This document shows, piece after piece, positions 1 to 9,160 of a stretch of 64,000 nucleotides of DNA. The position numbers and the translations under genes were made by a program. Each line of letters opens with the position of its first letter. Within the stretch, counting starts at the first letter, position 1. The notes beneath the pieces were generated by a model. That model made no database searches, was not told the origin of the DNA, and was given only the letters and a program-made list of their open reading frames with translations. Origin of the DNA: Kangiella marina (GTDB lineage: Bacteria > Pseudomonadota > Gammaproteobacteria > Enterobacterales > Kangiellaceae); the NCBI RefSeq assembly GCF_039541235.1, contig NZ_BAABFV010000001.1, positions 806,001-870,000 of the forward strand. Reading direction: 5' to 3'.

Positions 1-160
1 TGTTACGGCTTTTGATATCGTCAATCACCGCCAGTAAGCTTTCATTGGTATTGACGCCCAGCAGGGTTGAGTGACCATCCGCAAACAAGTGAGGATCGGA
101 CAGGTGAAGAACCTTCATCTCAGAGCGTCCGATAAAAAGTCGTGCTTGCTGTTTGTTCAA
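1..160 (-). CDS. cpdA: 3',5'-cyclic-AMP phosphodiesterase CpdA, N-terminal part (cut by window edge)
   Basis: Only the first ~50 codons are inside the window. The reverse strand reads KVLHLSDPHLF followed by LLGVNT, which matches the N-terminus of CpdA-type calcineurin-like phosphodiesterases; the D-x-H pair is the first metal-binding motif of the family. CpdA hydrolyses cAMP in the cytoplasm. Two starts are possible. A TTG at 158-160 has an AGAGGG Shine-Dalgarno six bases upstream and gives an N-terminal extension like that of E. coli CpdA. An ATG at 116-118 has no clear ribosome site. I chose the TTG. The order nudF-yqiB-cpdA on one strand is the E. coli order and supports the call. Confidence 0.75.
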   Translation of the reverse strand, partial: MNKQQARLFIGRSEMKVLHLSDPHLFADGHSTLLGVNTNESLLAVIDDIKSRN

Positions 161-202
161 ACCATACCCTCTTATTGCTTAGGCTTTATTATTACTGTAT
201 TT

Positions 203-658
203 TTACTCAAAAAAAACCAATTGGGTCGTGTTTAAACTGTGAGATTGCCCAAATTCTAAACAAAAATTTAACCATTCGGCTAAAAAGCGGTTCAATTGAA
301 TTTTTTCATCGGGTTGTTTCATCTCATCATTCGGGTAAGCAAAGACTGGTGGTAGCATACCTTGATTGAGGCCAGTCAAAACCTCAGCAACTTTAGCATC
401 ATGATACATTCGAACAAGATATTGTCGCTTCAGGCTAAAATGGTGGGACTCTTGCTTAAGCTCGTAGGTCGCCGTATGTTTACTCTTCTGCTTCAATGTA
501 ATCAAGAGGTTAGGTTGCCCCTCAATGGGAATAGAAAAGGACTGATTAAGCGCAAGCTCGGTTAGCATCGTTAAACGGGCAAGCTTTGCATAGTTACTCG
601 CGCAAAGCGCCATAAACTCTTTTAAATCTGGAATGTACTTTCGTTTAACTCGTGTCAT
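203..658 (-). CDS. yqiB: DUF1249 family protein, YqiB-like
   Basis: A small soluble protein of about 151 residues, close to the ~140 of E. coli YqiB. It shares the family pattern: an N-terminal YIPDLKEFMALCASNY stretch, a central YHDAKVAEV motif and a C-terminal acidic/Gln-rich NRFLAEWLNFCL segment. Function is unknown; it is consistently located between nudF and cpdA. The frame is open up to 712, overlapping the end of nudF; I chose ATG 656-658, which leaves 17 bases after the nudF stop and fits the family length. Neither start has a strong Shine-Dalgarno, so translation may be coupled to nudF. Confidence 0.8.
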   Translation of the reverse strand: MTRVKRKYIPDLKEFMALCASNYAKLARLTMLTELALNQSFSIPIEGQPNLLITLKQKSKHTATYELKQESHHFSLKRQYLVRMYHDAKVAEVLTGLNQGMLPPVFAYPNDEMKQPDEKIQLNRFLAEWLNFCLEFGQSHSLNTTQLVFFE

Positions 659-675
659 ATCAGTCTTTAGTCGGG

Positions 676-1275
676 TTAATACTCGATACTGTTCTCGTGA
701 ATCAGGAACCATTGTACCGCAATTATCGCCATTGCGTTGTTAATCCGTCCCTGTTGCAGCGCTTTCAATAGCTCCTCTCTATCCATGACCAGCACTTTAA
801 TGTCTTCATGCTCCGTGTCGAGACCTGCATATTGGGCTACTTCATCGCTATCGACTAGACCTAAGAATAAGTCCACATACTCAGTAGTGCCGCCTGGGCT
901 AACCCAGTAACCATTCATCGGAATGAGCTTTGTAATCTCACTACCGGCTTCTTCTTGCGCTTCACGAAGGGCGACCTCTTCTGGCTTTTCTCCAGATTCA
1001 ACCATGCCTGCAACAACCTCAAGCAGCCAAGGTGAAGACTCGCCCGGCATAGCTCCGGGGCGACATTGCTCGACCATGACGAACAGCTCTTTCGTTTTAT
1101 CGTAAAGCAAAACGCCAACAGCATTTCCACGCTCAAAGATTTCACGCTCGACCACGGGACTCCAGTCACCTTGGTAGCGGCGATGCTGATAACGGTACTT
1201 CTTCATCGAGAAAAAGCCATCGTACAATAGCTCTTCCCCCAGAAACTTCACATCATCTTGTGTAAACTGCGGCAC
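676..1275 (-). CDS. nudF: ADP-ribose pyrophosphatase (Nudix hydrolase)
   Basis: Hydrolyses ADP-ribose to AMP and ribose 5-phosphate in the cytoplasm. The protein is 199 residues. A complete Nudix box is visible at about residues 90-112 (G90, E96, R104-E105, E108-E109, G111), and the upstream region has the RPGAMP element typical of ADP-ribose pyrophosphatases. The start is GTG at 1273-1275, preceded ten bases upstream by GAGGAG. It is the first gene of the leftward nudF-yqiB-cpdA group and is divergent from the methyltransferase-tolC pair. Confidence 0.9.
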   Translation of the reverse strand: MPQFTQDDVKFLGEELLYDGFFSMKKYRYQHRRYQGDWSPVVEREIFERGNAVGVLLYDKTKELFVMVEQCRPGAMPGESSPWLLEVVAGMVESGEKPEEVALREAQEEAGSEITKLIPMNGYWVSPGGTTEYVDLFLGLVDSDEVAQYAGLDTEHEDIKVLVMDREELLKALQQGRINNAMAIIAVQWFLIHENSIEY

Positions 1276-1467
1276 CAGTCACTTACTCCTCTATGCTATA
1301 TCCCACGCCTTTACGCTGGCTGAACTGAATTGAGGATAACACTCTTTCATAATCTGTTACACTTAGCGTGTTGTTTGAAATGTCAGAAATGACTATTCTT
1401 TGAACCTATTGCTAGGTTTTCTATTCGCAATATTAACGTCGAAAGACCTTAACTAGGTGAGGTATTG

Positions 1468-2136
1468 ATGACAAGCGCGGCAACCGACTTTGAAACAGCC
1501 CGTCATAACATGGTTGAACAGCAGATTCGACCTTGGAATGTTCTCGATCAAAGAGTGCTAGATAAGATCCATGGCTTGGCTCGTGATCGCTTTGTGCCAA
1601 AAGAATATCGGCCCATCGCTTACGCTGACACTCAAATTGATATTGGCCACAGCCAAATTATGATGACACCCAAAGAAGAAGCAAGAATGCTGCAAGCTTT
1701 GGCCATCAAACCGACGGATGTCGCGCTAGAAATTGGTACGGGAACCGGCTACTGCACGACCCTTATCGCCAGCCTCGCAAAGCAAGTCTACAGCGTTGAT
1801 ATTGTAGAAGAGTATATCGAATCTGCGCGCCAGCTAACCGACGACTTAGGGCTGTCCAATATTGAGTATGAGGAAGGCGATGCGGTCAACGGCTGGCCAC
1901 ATCACAAGCCCTATGACGTGATTGCGATAACCGGTAGTTACTATCAACTACCTGAGCAATACTTAAATCACTTAACCATCGGCGGACGGTTATTTTGTGT
2001 GACTGGAGTAGAGCCCGCAATGCAGGCGCAGCTGATCACTCGTGTTTCAGAAGATGAATGGCATAATGAAAGCCTTTATGAAACGGTGATCCCAAGTTTA
2101 ATTAATAGTAAACCTAAGCCCCAATTTGATTTTTAA
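1468..2136 (+). CDS. Protein-L-isoaspartate O-methyltransferase family protein (Pcm-like)
   Basis: A 222-residue class I SAM-dependent methyltransferase of the PCMT fold. The N-terminal RHNMVEQQIRPW segment is typical of the Pcm-like protein encoded just upstream of tolC in many proteobacteria. Motif I is ALEIGTGTGYCT near residue 90. Whether it repairs isoaspartyl residues is not certain, because this tolC-linked branch is distinct from the pcm next to surE. The ATG at 1468 is preferred over the adjacent upstream TTG because GGTGAGG lies five bases before it. tolC follows after 56 bases. Confidence 0.85.
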   Translation: MTSAATDFETARHNMVEQQIRPWNVLDQRVLDKIHGLARDRFVPKEYRPIAYADTQIDIGHSQIMMTPKEEARMLQALAIKPTDVALEIGTGTGYCTTLIASLAKQVYSVDIVEEYIESARQLTDDLGLSNIEYEEGDAVNGWPHHKPYDVIAITGSYYQLPEQYLNHLTIGGRLFCVTGVEPAMQAQLITRVSEDEWHNESLYETVIPSLINSKPKPQFDF

Positions 2137-2192
2137 TGCTGCGATAACAAACCCAATTGCAGCCGAAAACAACTTTGAAGAGACAATTTCAG

Positions 2193-3593
2193 ATGAAGAT
2201 GACAACAAGCTATAAACTTTTAGCGGCAGTGCTAATCGGTAGCATGACTAATTTGAGCATGGCCAGCACCGACTTAATAAGTGTCTATAAAGACGCGCTG
2301 AATAACGATACGCAGTACAAAATTAGCGAAGCTTCGTTAAAGGCCACCGAGCAAGACTACCGTATTTCACGCTCAAGCTTACTGCCACAGATTGGCGGAA
2401 GTATTAGCCGTGACCGCAGAGACTTTGATATTGAAGGTCAAGGCCTTGACGGCAGTCCATCTGATCCGTTTACTAACGAGGTCAACTCAACCACTTACGC
2501 AGTACAACTCGATCAGGTGTTATTTGATTGGGGACAATGGGTTGCACTCGATCAAGCTGAAATGCGGGTTCGTGCTGCAGAGTTAACCCATGGTGCGAAT
2601 CTTCAAAGCTTAATGATTCGTAGCTCACAAGCTTATTTCAATGTGCTAGCCGCGGAAGAAACCTTAGCGATTACACGCAATGAAAAGTCCGCATTACAAA
2701 AACAATTAGACTTAACCCGAGAGCAATATGAGTCAGGGCTAGCGAATGCTACCGACTTCTTAAATGCCCAAGCAAACTATGACCAAGCGGTGGCAAATGA
2801 GATCAGTCAAGAAACCAACTTGGTGAATACCCAAGAAGCATTAAGAGAAGTTACCGGGCAGTATTACGCAGAACTCGAAGATGTCGGCAATAATATCACT
2901 ATGACACAACCAAGCCCGGCTAATATGGATGACTGGATGCGCGTTGCGACAGAGTCAAACTTGGGTCTAAAAGCGCAACAAATGAGCGTTCGAGTAGCGC
3001 GAGATGAGGTCAAACGTAACCGAAGCGGTCACTATCCTAGCGCTAACTTCCGTGTGACTTACAGTGATCAAGACAGCGATACAGACCGTTATTTCCCACA
3101 AGGAACCTCGGGTGTACCAGCACTGCCTCCAGGTACCACCACTAGCTCAAGCCAGCTTAGCCAAGGCTACAATGCCGCTGTCACGGTGTCAGTACCTTTA
3201 TTCTCTGGCTTCAGAACATCAGCGCAAACAGAAAAAGCCAAACAGAATTACTTACGAACCACCCATGAGCTCGAGCAAAATGCCCGCCTAGTTCAAAGAA
3301 GTGTACGCTCTGCGTTTACCACACTGGAAGCATCCATTCAGTCTTTCGAAGCGAACAAGCGCGTTTTACAATCAAGCCAAAGCTCTCTAGAAGCGACACA
3401 AGATGGTTACCAAGCAGGTACACGGAATATCATTGATGTACTACAAGCGACACGCGCTGTGTATGCAGCGGAGCGTTCGCTGAGTCGTGCTAAATTCGAT
3501 TATTTAATTAACGGCTTAAACCTTAAGCAGGCTGTTGGTACTTTGACTGAAGAAGACTTAAAGATAGTCAATCAGTGGTTACTTAACAACTAA
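2193..3593 (+). CDS. tolC: Outer membrane channel protein TolC
   Basis: A 466-residue TolC-family outer-membrane channel for efflux and type I secretion. A signal peptide (KLLAAVLIGSMTNLSMA, cleaved before STDL) is followed by the duplicated helical outer membrane efflux domain. Recognisable pieces are DLISVYKDALNNDTQY, AQLDQVLFDWGQW, YFNVLAAEE, LTREQYESGLANATDFL and, in the second repeat, VSVPLFSGF and DGYQAGTRNIIDVLQA. The frame is open from a TTG at 2157; ATG 2193 places the signal peptide correctly. It lies beside nudF as in E. coli and probably shares transcription with the methyltransferase upstream. Confidence 0.93.
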   Translation: MKMTTSYKLLAAVLIGSMTNLSMASTDLISVYKDALNNDTQYKISEASLKATEQDYRISRSSLLPQIGGSISRDRRDFDIEGQGLDGSPSDPFTNEVNSTTYAVQLDQVLFDWGQWVALDQAEMRVRAAELTHGANLQSLMIRSSQAYFNVLAAEETLAITRNEKSALQKQLDLTREQYESGLANATDFLNAQANYDQAVANEISQETNLVNTQEALREVTGQYYAELEDVGNNITMTQPSPANMDDWMRVATESNLGLKAQQMSVRVARDEVKRNRSGHYPSANFRVTYSDQDSDTDRYFPQGTSGVPALPPGTTTSSSQLSQGYNAAVTVSVPLFSGFRTSAQTEKAKQNYLRTTHELEQNARLVQRSVRSAFTTLEASIQSFEANKRVLQSSQSSLEATQDGYQAGTRNIIDVLQATRAVYAAERSLSRAKFDYLINGLNLKQAVGTLTEEDLKIVNQWLLNN

Positions 3594-3619
3594 GCCATCA
3601 CTTAAGCATCACCCTGCGA

Positions 3620-3655
3620 GGAGTCTTTCATGCTTTATCCAGCAGGAAAGACTCC
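3620..3655. terminator. Convergent hairpin between tolC and waaA
   Basis: A perfect 10-bp inverted repeat (GGAGTCTTTC at 3620-3629, GAAAGACTCC at 3646-3655) lies between the tolC stop and the end of waaA; the right arm is inside waaA coding sequence. There is no clear T-tract, so it is a weak bidirectional terminator or an RNA 3'-end stabiliser. Confidence 0.45.
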
Positions 3656-4896
3656 AAAGCTTCAACCGTTCGGTTTAAAGCTCCACGGCTTCTTTCCACC
3701 ACCATTTTCGCATTTGCACCCATCGCCATTCTCTGCTCAGGACTTTGTAACAACTCAACCACTTCTCGGCAAATGTCCTCCGCGCTGTCAGCTTGTCTGA
3801 TTCCTGCGTGTTCTTTGAGTTCGTTGAATATTTCTTGGAAGTTATGAACATAAGGACCTGATAAGACAGGCTTTCCTAACATAGCTGGCTCTATCATATT
3901 GTGACCACCGATGGGCACCAAACTGCCTGCTACAAAGGCAACATCAGAGAGCTCATAAGCCTGCATTAACTCCCCCATAGTATCACCTAGCAGCACATCA
4001 CACTGACCGTCCCAACTGCCAGGCTGTGACCGTCTCGCTAAACTTAAGCCATACTCCGAAACCAAGTTAGCCACCTCATCAAACCGCTCAGGATGCCTTG
4101 GCACTATGATTAACTTAGCTTTTGGGCAGCTTTTTAATACTTTTTGGTGCGCCGATAAGAGAAGCTTATCTTCTCCTTTGTGGGTACTAGCGGCTAGCCA
4201 GATGCAACCTTTCGAGTCATCCTTCCATGGTGGAAAGTATTCATTAATATCACTTGGCACAAAGTGCTGGTCAAACTTGATGTTACCCGTAATTAGGCAG
4301 TTCTTTTGTTTAACACCTAAATGAATGAACCGCTCCGCATCGTTTTCACAAACGGCCAAAACTAATGAGAGTGACTGCATCATCTGCTCGCTTAGTGAGC
4401 TTATTTTAGCGTATTTATCTGCCGACTTTTGAGACATTCTTGCATTCGCTAATACGACAGGAAGCTTAGCTTTACGCATATGATATAACCAGTTAGGCCA
4501 AAGCTCGGTTTCCATGATCACCAAGCCTAAGGGGCGAATACGCTTAACAAAACGCTTGATGGTTCCTGGCAAATCGCAAGGAGAGTAATGATGCGTGACC
4601 TTATCTCCAAGGCCTTCGATAATTTGCTTTGCGCCGGTAGGGGTTGTCGTGGTAACCACGATATTAAGGTGTGGTCTAGCTGCTAACAGCTTGCTAATGA
4701 TAGCTTTGGCTGCGATCGACTCTCCCATGGATACCGCATGAAACCATAGTGATGGTCGATCTTGCTTTTTCACGAAACCAAACCGTTCGCGCATTGGCTC
4801 TCGATACTGGGGGGGCTTAAAGCTTTTGTAGATCCATCGCAAACAAAGTAATGGCGCGCATAAATAATAAACAAATGTGTAAAGGTATCGAAGCAC
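3628..4896 (-). CDS. waaA: 3-deoxy-D-manno-octulosonic acid (Kdo) transferase WaaA
   Basis: Transfers Kdo from CMP-Kdo to lipid IVA at the inner membrane. The 422 residues match the family length. The N-terminus holds a hydrophobic membrane-attachment segment, then the GT30 domain with WFHAVSMGE (catalytic Glu region) and METELWPNW, and a C-terminal glycosyltransferase domain with GGHNMIEPAMLGKPV. The start is GTG 4894-4896, four bases after the rnfH stop, with AAGGGA upstream, so it is cotranscribed and probably coupled with rnfH. Its last codons overlap the hairpin shared with tolC. Confidence 0.92.
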   Translation of the reverse strand: MLRYLYTFVYYLCAPLLCLRWIYKSFKPPQYREPMRERFGFVKKQDRPSLWFHAVSMGESIAAKAIISKLLAARPHLNIVVTTTTPTGAKQIIEGLGDKVTHHYSPCDLPGTIKRFVKRIRPLGLVIMETELWPNWLYHMRKAKLPVVLANARMSQKSADKYAKISSLSEQMMQSLSLVLAVCENDAERFIHLGVKQKNCLITGNIKFDQHFVPSDINEYFPPWKDDSKGCIWLAASTHKGEDKLLLSAHQKVLKSCPKAKLIIVPRHPERFDEVANLVSEYGLSLARRSQPGSWDGQCDVLLGDTMGELMQAYELSDVAFVAGSLVPIGGHNMIEPAMLGKPVLSGPYVHNFQEIFNELKEHAGIRQADSAEDICREVVELLQSPEQRMAMGANAKMVVERSRGALNRTVEALESFLLDKA

Positions 4897-4900
4897 CTAA

Positions 4901-5269
4901 TTATCCCTTTTTTTTGTGTCTTACGTTATTTTTATTGGCTTGCTCAGCTTCTTGCTTCGCTTTTAATGCCCGCTCTTTTCTGACCTCTTTAGGGTCAATC
5001 AGAAGTGGACGATAAATTTCTATACGGTCACCATCATGAACGGTATCAGTCAACTTTGCTAGCTTACTAAATACACCTACTTTTGTCTGAGCCAAATCAA
5101 CGTCCGGATACAACTCAAGGATGCCTGATTGCACTATAATTGACTCGATGGTTGCTTCAGGCATGACTTGCAACGACAACAAGGTCTGTTCTTCCGGCAG
5201 TGCGTAACAGACCTCTACATCAATCTTATCCGTACCATTATTATGAACGGGTTGCTTATCAGAGGACAT
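4901..5269 (-). CDS. rnfH: RnfH/RatB family ubiquitin-like protein
   Basis: A small beta-grasp protein (122 residues) of the RnfH family, with the family segments EVCYALPEEQ, VQSGIL, VGVFSKLAKL and GDRIEIYRPLLIDPKEVRKERA, followed by a lysine-rich tail. Biochemical role is unresolved; it is conserved next to ratA and smpB. Here it sits between ratA (22 bases) and waaA (4 bases) in a leftward operon. Confidence 0.88.
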   Translation of the reverse strand: MSSDKQPVHNNGTDKIDVEVCYALPEEQTLLSLQVMPEATIESIIVQSGILELYPDVDLAQTKVGVFSKLAKLTDTVHDGDRIEIYRPLLIDPKEVRKERALKAKQEAEQANKNNVRHKKKG

Positions 5270-5291
5270 AGTAGTGTTGACCTGTCATAGT

Positions 5292-5723
5292 TTATCCGTA
5301 TACCGATTTAGCCCGTTGTGAAAATGCCTCGACAAAAGACTCGGTCAAGTGATTAAAGATTGTACCGAAAGCCATGCTGGTCAGCACATTTGAAAACTCG
5401 AAGTTGACCTCTAATTCAATCTTACAAGCATTTTCATCCAAAGCTGTGAAAGCCCATTGTCCCGTCAAGTGCTTAAAAGGACCGTCCACGAGCTCCATAA
5501 CAATAGTATTATAAGGGTTGTTTGTGTTTCGTGTTGTAAAACCTTTCTCAAAACCACCCTTGGCCACCGCCAAATTCGCAATCACCAGATTTTCGCTTCG
5601 CTCAATTTCTGTCGCACCAGCACAATTTGGCAAAAACTCAGGGTACTTCTCGATATCATCGACCAACTCAAACATTTGCTGAGAAGAATAAGGGACTAGC
5701 GCTTGTCGTTTAATGGTTTTCAT
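5292..5723 (-). CDS. ratA: Ribosome association toxin RatA-like START-domain protein
   Basis: A 143-residue coenzyme Q-binding/START-like protein. Family landmarks are RQALVPYSSQQMFELVDDIEKY, FTTRN, LVDGPFKHLTGQW and a C-terminal AFSQRAKSVYG. In E. coli RatA binds the 50S subunit and blocks 70S formation; homologues in mitochondria (Coq10) bind quinone. The frame is open to a TTG at 5738, but ATG 5721-5723 fits the family N-terminus. It is divergent from smpB, the usual arrangement. Confidence 0.88.
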   Translation of the reverse strand: MKTIKRQALVPYSSQQMFELVDDIEKYPEFLPNCAGATEIERSENLVIANLAVAKGGFEKGFTTRNTNNPYNTIVMELVDGPFKHLTGQWAFTALDENACKIELEVNFEFSNVLTSMAFGTIFNHLTESFVEAFSQRAKSVYG

Positions 5724-5786
5724 ACGATTTAAGCTCAAATAAGTTGTCGCAATTGTAACATTGGGCTTTTAAAAAATCCTAGCCTA

Positions 5787-5815
5787 TTGAGAGATTAGGC
5801 TATGACGCCTATAAT
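5787..5815 (+). promoter_or_regulatory. Sigma-70-type promoter of smpB
   Basis: TTGAGA at 5787-5792 and a perfect TATAAT at 5810-5815 are separated by 17 bases, 48 bases before the smpB GTG start. The two hexamers and spacing fit the consensus well. Confidence 0.7.
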
Positions 5816-5862
5816 CCAATGTAGATTGAATTTCATACATTATAACTTTAAGAGATTACTGA

Positions 5863-6342
5863 GTGGCTAAAAAAGGCAAGCAAAAAAGCTCAAATAGCGC
5901 TATTGCGTTAAATAAAAAAGCACGTCACGACTATTTTATTGAAGAAACCTTTGAGGCAGGTTTGGCTCTTCAAGGCTGGGAGGTAAAAAGTCTCAGAGAA
6001 GGTAAGGTAAATCTGTCGGAAAGCTATGTCTTACTTAAAAATGGTGAGGCCTTTCTATTTGGTTGTCATATTTCCCCACTAAAAACGGCTTCAACTCACG
6101 TAGTGGCGGATCCTTTAAGGACTAGAAAGCTTCTCTTAAACAATCATGAAATTGCAAAGTTATTTCGTGGCGTTGAGCAGCAAGGTTACGCCGTAGTAGC
6201 ACTTAAAATGTATTGGAAAAAAGCATTCATTAAACTTGAAATTGGCTTAGCCAAAGGTAAGAAGCAACACGACAAGAGAGCTACTGAGAAAGAGCGTGAG
6301 TGGAATAAAACCAAAGAACGACTGATGAAGCACAGTGTGTGA
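5863..6342 (+). CDS. smpB: SsrA-binding protein SmpB
   Basis: The protein partner of tmRNA in trans-translation: it binds the tRNA-like domain and places it in the A site of stalled ribosomes. The 159 residues match the family. Visible landmarks are [34 protein letters not shown], the conserved [10 protein letters not shown] and the basic C-terminal tail that enters the mRNA channel. The start is GTG 5863 (MAKKGKQ). The two ssrA genes lie 4.3 and 6.6 kb downstream on the same strand. Confidence 0.95.
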   Translation: MAKKGKQKSSNSAIALNKKARHDYFIEETFEAGLALQGWEVKSLREGKVNLSESYVLLKNGEAFLFGCHISPLKTASTHVVADPLRTRKLLLNNHEIAKLFRGVEQQGYAVVALKMYWKKAFIKLEIGLAKGKKQHDKRATEKEREWNKTKERLMKHSV

Positions 6343-6431
6343 CACAGTTCTAATTATGAGTGGCTAACACACTGATATTTGGTGATACCTGCTACTATTA
6401 TTTGTCTGTCATTTATAGGAATCTAAGCGGT

Positions 6432-7415
6432 TTGAATACAGTAAACATACTATCAAGCACTATTATAACAAGTTCCAAGCTAACAGCCATTGCCGTCGCT
6501 TTAGCTTTGTCAGGTTGTTCGTTTAAAGAAGATAGGCAAGATGTTATCGTACCGATTATCGATGCGACTCCTACAAAAACCTCAAACCTTAAAACCGCAG
6601 AAGAAACAAAACCTAGCTCAATCTCAGCCTATATCTACACTGTTCGCTCAGGGGATACACTGGGCATTATAGCCCGAAAATACTTAGGCTCTTCAGAGCG
6701 ATATAAAGAGTTACTCAAGCTTAATAACTTAAAGCAAAGCGACTCGATTTATGTCGGTCAAAAGCTGAAGTTGCCGACAAAAGGACTCGTTACTCCAAAA
6801 GAAATACCGAGTAATGTAGTGTCTAATAGTGCACCTGAGAAAACAAAGACTTACCCTGAGCTTGACGCTTTGATTGAGCAAAAAAAACACAACCAAGCTA
6901 TTGAGTGGATAGTCAAGCAACCTGATTTAAGTGATGAAGACTACTTACAAGCTACGCTGGTCGAGCTCGCCCTTAAACAGTCAAAAAGCTATAAAAGACA
7001 GCAAAAAACGAGCGACGCCGAAACTCTGCTTTCTGGCCTGATTAGCGAATCACCTCTGGCAGCAACAAACCGGCAGCGCTTAATCGCAGAATTAGCGACG
7101 CTTAAAGCTGAGCAAGAACTGGTTACTGCAAAAAGATTTGCCGAGCAATCCAAATTCGATCAGTCCTATAACATTTTACTGCTATCTTGGGATCAAGTCG
7201 GAGAACCACTGGAAGAAAACATTCTTTTCACCACAACTAGAAGCAAAGTTTCTGAACACTATCATCAACAAGCTCTAAGGCTTTACCGGAATCAGGAGTT
7301 AGATAAAGCCTTGTCATACTGGGATAAAGTTCTGGCGATTAACCCTAATGACGACTTAGCGTTAGTTTACCAAGATAGAGTAAAAGCCCTACAAAACAAA
7401 CTCGAAAACCTATAG
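6432..7415 (+). CDS. LysM-domain lipoprotein with TPR-like C-terminal half
   Basis: A predicted lipoprotein of about 327 residues. The signal sequence ends in the lipobox ALSGC, so the mature protein starts at that Cys. It is followed by one LysM peptidoglycan-binding domain (YTVRSGDTLGIIARKYLG...GQKLKLP) and then an alpha-helical region ending in a tetratricopeptide-like repeat (LDKALSYWDKVLAINPNDDLAL). The frame is open to GTG 6360; I chose TTG 6432 because it gives a normal 28-residue signal peptide and AGGAA lies upstream. Probably a periplasmic, wall-associated scaffold; the exact role is unknown. Convergent with the kinase gene. Confidence 0.7.
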   Translation: MNTVNILSSTIITSSKLTAIAVALALSGCSFKEDRQDVIVPIIDATPTKTSNLKTAEETKPSSISAYIYTVRSGDTLGIIARKYLGSSERYKELLKLNNLKQSDSIYVGQKLKLPTKGLVTPKEIPSNVVSNSAPEKTKTYPELDALIEQKKHNQAIEWIVKQPDLSDEDYLQATLVELALKQSKSYKRQQKTSDAETLLSGLISESPLAATNRQRLIAELATLKAEQELVTAKRFAEQSKFDQSYNILLLSWDQVGEPLEENILFTTTRSKVSEHYHQQALRLYRNQELDKALSYWDKVLAINPNDDLALVYQDRVKALQNKLENL

Positions 7416-7452
7416 CAAGCAGTTAGAGTTTCTGGCTTTGTGGCTTCTGTAT

Positions 7453-9153
7453 TCAGTCTGTGTTTTTCTCGGTGTTAGGGTGATCGAGTAATACGGTCTG
7501 ATCAATTTCGGTTAGATCACTTAACGATGGGTCGACTTCTGTAACCCCTCCCCCCATGTGCTGAGTCTTTGTAAGACCTGCAAGCTTATGGGTTAAGTCG
7601 TTGACCTCTTGTTGAAGCCGCCCTACTTCGTCATGAGTATCAATTTTGATAATATCAGCCTGGCCATGTGAGCGAATATCTTTTATCACTTGGCGAGTTT
7701 TATTGATTTTCCGCGTAAACTTATTGGCTAACCAATAAACTCCGGAAAATACCGCTAACATAATTACGAACATCCAAATGATCATGGTCAAGAGCGACGA
7801 CTGGGTTGCGCTGATAAGTTTGTTTCGACCAATGGCGATGGTTGCAAAGCCGATTTCCTTATCCTGAAAAGAAATAGGCATTTCAAAGATAAAAGCTTCC
7901 TGCTGATAGTCGTTCAAGTTTTCAAAAATACGTCCTTCACCTCGATTACTGATAAGTTTACTGGATTCAGAGGCCCTATGTTTCTTACCTACCTGCTCTA
8001 GGATACTACTACTTTGAACCAACTCATCTTTGTCACGAATGGATAAATACAGAATTTCCGAGCTTTCTACGATGTCAACTGTAATGGCTTGTAGAGCGAC
8101 ATCCTCACCAAGCAGTAGCGGCTCAGCTGTCTCGCTGGAAATAATCTGAGCCATGGAGCTGCCATAATCATAAACCAGTTGGTTCATCAGACTATTCTGC
8201 TTTTTATACACCCAAACCATGCCCAAAACCATGACCACTAATACTAGTGACGATAATGAGATTGCCCAGCGGGCACGCATTGAAACAAAGCGAATGCCAC
8301 CAATCCCTTGCCGCTCTTGCTCAATCTCAGTTTCAAGGGCGCCTAACTCCTCTATCAACTCTTCCGTTTGGGAGTAACGGAGGTCGGGGTTTTTCTGCAG
8401 CAACCGAAATATAATACTTTGCCAAATAAAGCCCTGCTCAGAATACGCGTTCAATGGCTGTGGGTTTTGATGCAGCACTGCTTTCATCATGGCTCCATAG
8501 TTCGCAGCCTGAAAAGGTAACTCCCCCTTGGTAACTTTGTAAAGAATTACCCCTAAAGAATATAAATCGGTTTTGAAGTTGGTATCTTGGCCTGAAATTT
8601 GCTCTGGAGACATATAAGCCGGAGTCCCCATAACCTTGGCTTGATTTTCTTCACTCTCTCCCTCTAAAAACTGATGCTCTATGCGCGCGATACCAAAGTC
8701 AGTTATTTTGAAGCGCTTACCACCATCGAGGACTAGAATGTTTTCAGGCTTGATATCCCTATGGATAACACCTTTACTATGCGCGTAATCCAAAGCATGG
8801 GTTAATTGCAAAGCAAGATCTAAGGCTTCAGTGATAGAAAAAGTACCGTGCTCCTGTAAATAGTCATCCAAATTCTGTCCTTCGAGAAGCTCCATCGCAA
8901 TATAAGGTCGATTTTGCCAGATTCCTACGTCATATATGGTAACGATTCCAGGATGGCTCAACCCCCCAGCAGCTCGTGCTTCTCTCAGAAATAAGTTGCG
9001 ATACTCCTCTTCTTCTACCAAGTCATGCTTTAGAAGCTTGATTGCCAGAGAGCGGCCTATTTCAGGATCTTTCGCTAGATAAACAACTGACATAGCGCCA
9101 CGACCGATCTCCTCGATCAGTTCGTAGCGACCTATGGTTAACTTATTAGACAT
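7453..9153 (-). CDS. Membrane serine/threonine protein kinase (Hanks type) with sensor and HAMP-like region
   Basis: A 566-residue transmembrane kinase. The cytoplasmic kinase domain (about 9-275) has the glycine loop GRGAMSVVY, Lys39, HRDIKPEN with Asp133, DFG at 152-154 and the GTPAYMSPEQ activation segment, so it should be active. TM helix 1 (about 295-316) is followed by an extracytoplasmic domain of ~135 residues, TM2 (about 453-476) and a HAMP-like cytoplasmic segment. The second TM and C-terminal HAMP-like part are less usual than PASTA repeats in this class. It is the last gene of the phosphatase-FHA-kinase operon, seven bases after the FHA gene. Confidence 0.88.
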   Translation of the reverse strand: MSNKLTIGRYELIEEIGRGAMSVVYLAKDPEIGRSLAIKLLKHDLVEEEEYRNLFLREARAAGGLSHPGIVTIYDVGIWQNRPYIAMELLEGQNLDDYLQEHGTFSITEALDLALQLTHALDYAHSKGVIHRDIKPENILVLDGGKRFKITDFGIARIEHQFLEGESEENQAKVMGTPAYMSPEQISGQDTNFKTDLYSLGVILYKVTKGELPFQAANYGAMMKAVLHQNPQPLNAYSEQGFIWQSIIFRLLQKNPDLRYSQTEELIEELGALETEIEQERQGIGGIRFVSMRARWAISLSSLVLVVMVLGMVWVYKKQNSLMNQLVYDYGSSMAQIISSETAEPLLLGEDVALQAITVDIVESSEILYLSIRDKDELVQSSSILEQVGKKHRASESSKLISNRGEGRIFENLNDYQQEAFIFEMPISFQDKEIGFATIAIGRNKLISATQSSLLTMIIWMFVIMLAVFSGVYWLANKFTRKINKTRQVIKDIRSHGQADIIKIDTHDEVGRLQQEVNDLTHKLAGLTKTQHMGGGVTEVDPSLSDLTEIDQTVLLDHPNTEKNTD

Positions 9154-9160
9154 TTACGAA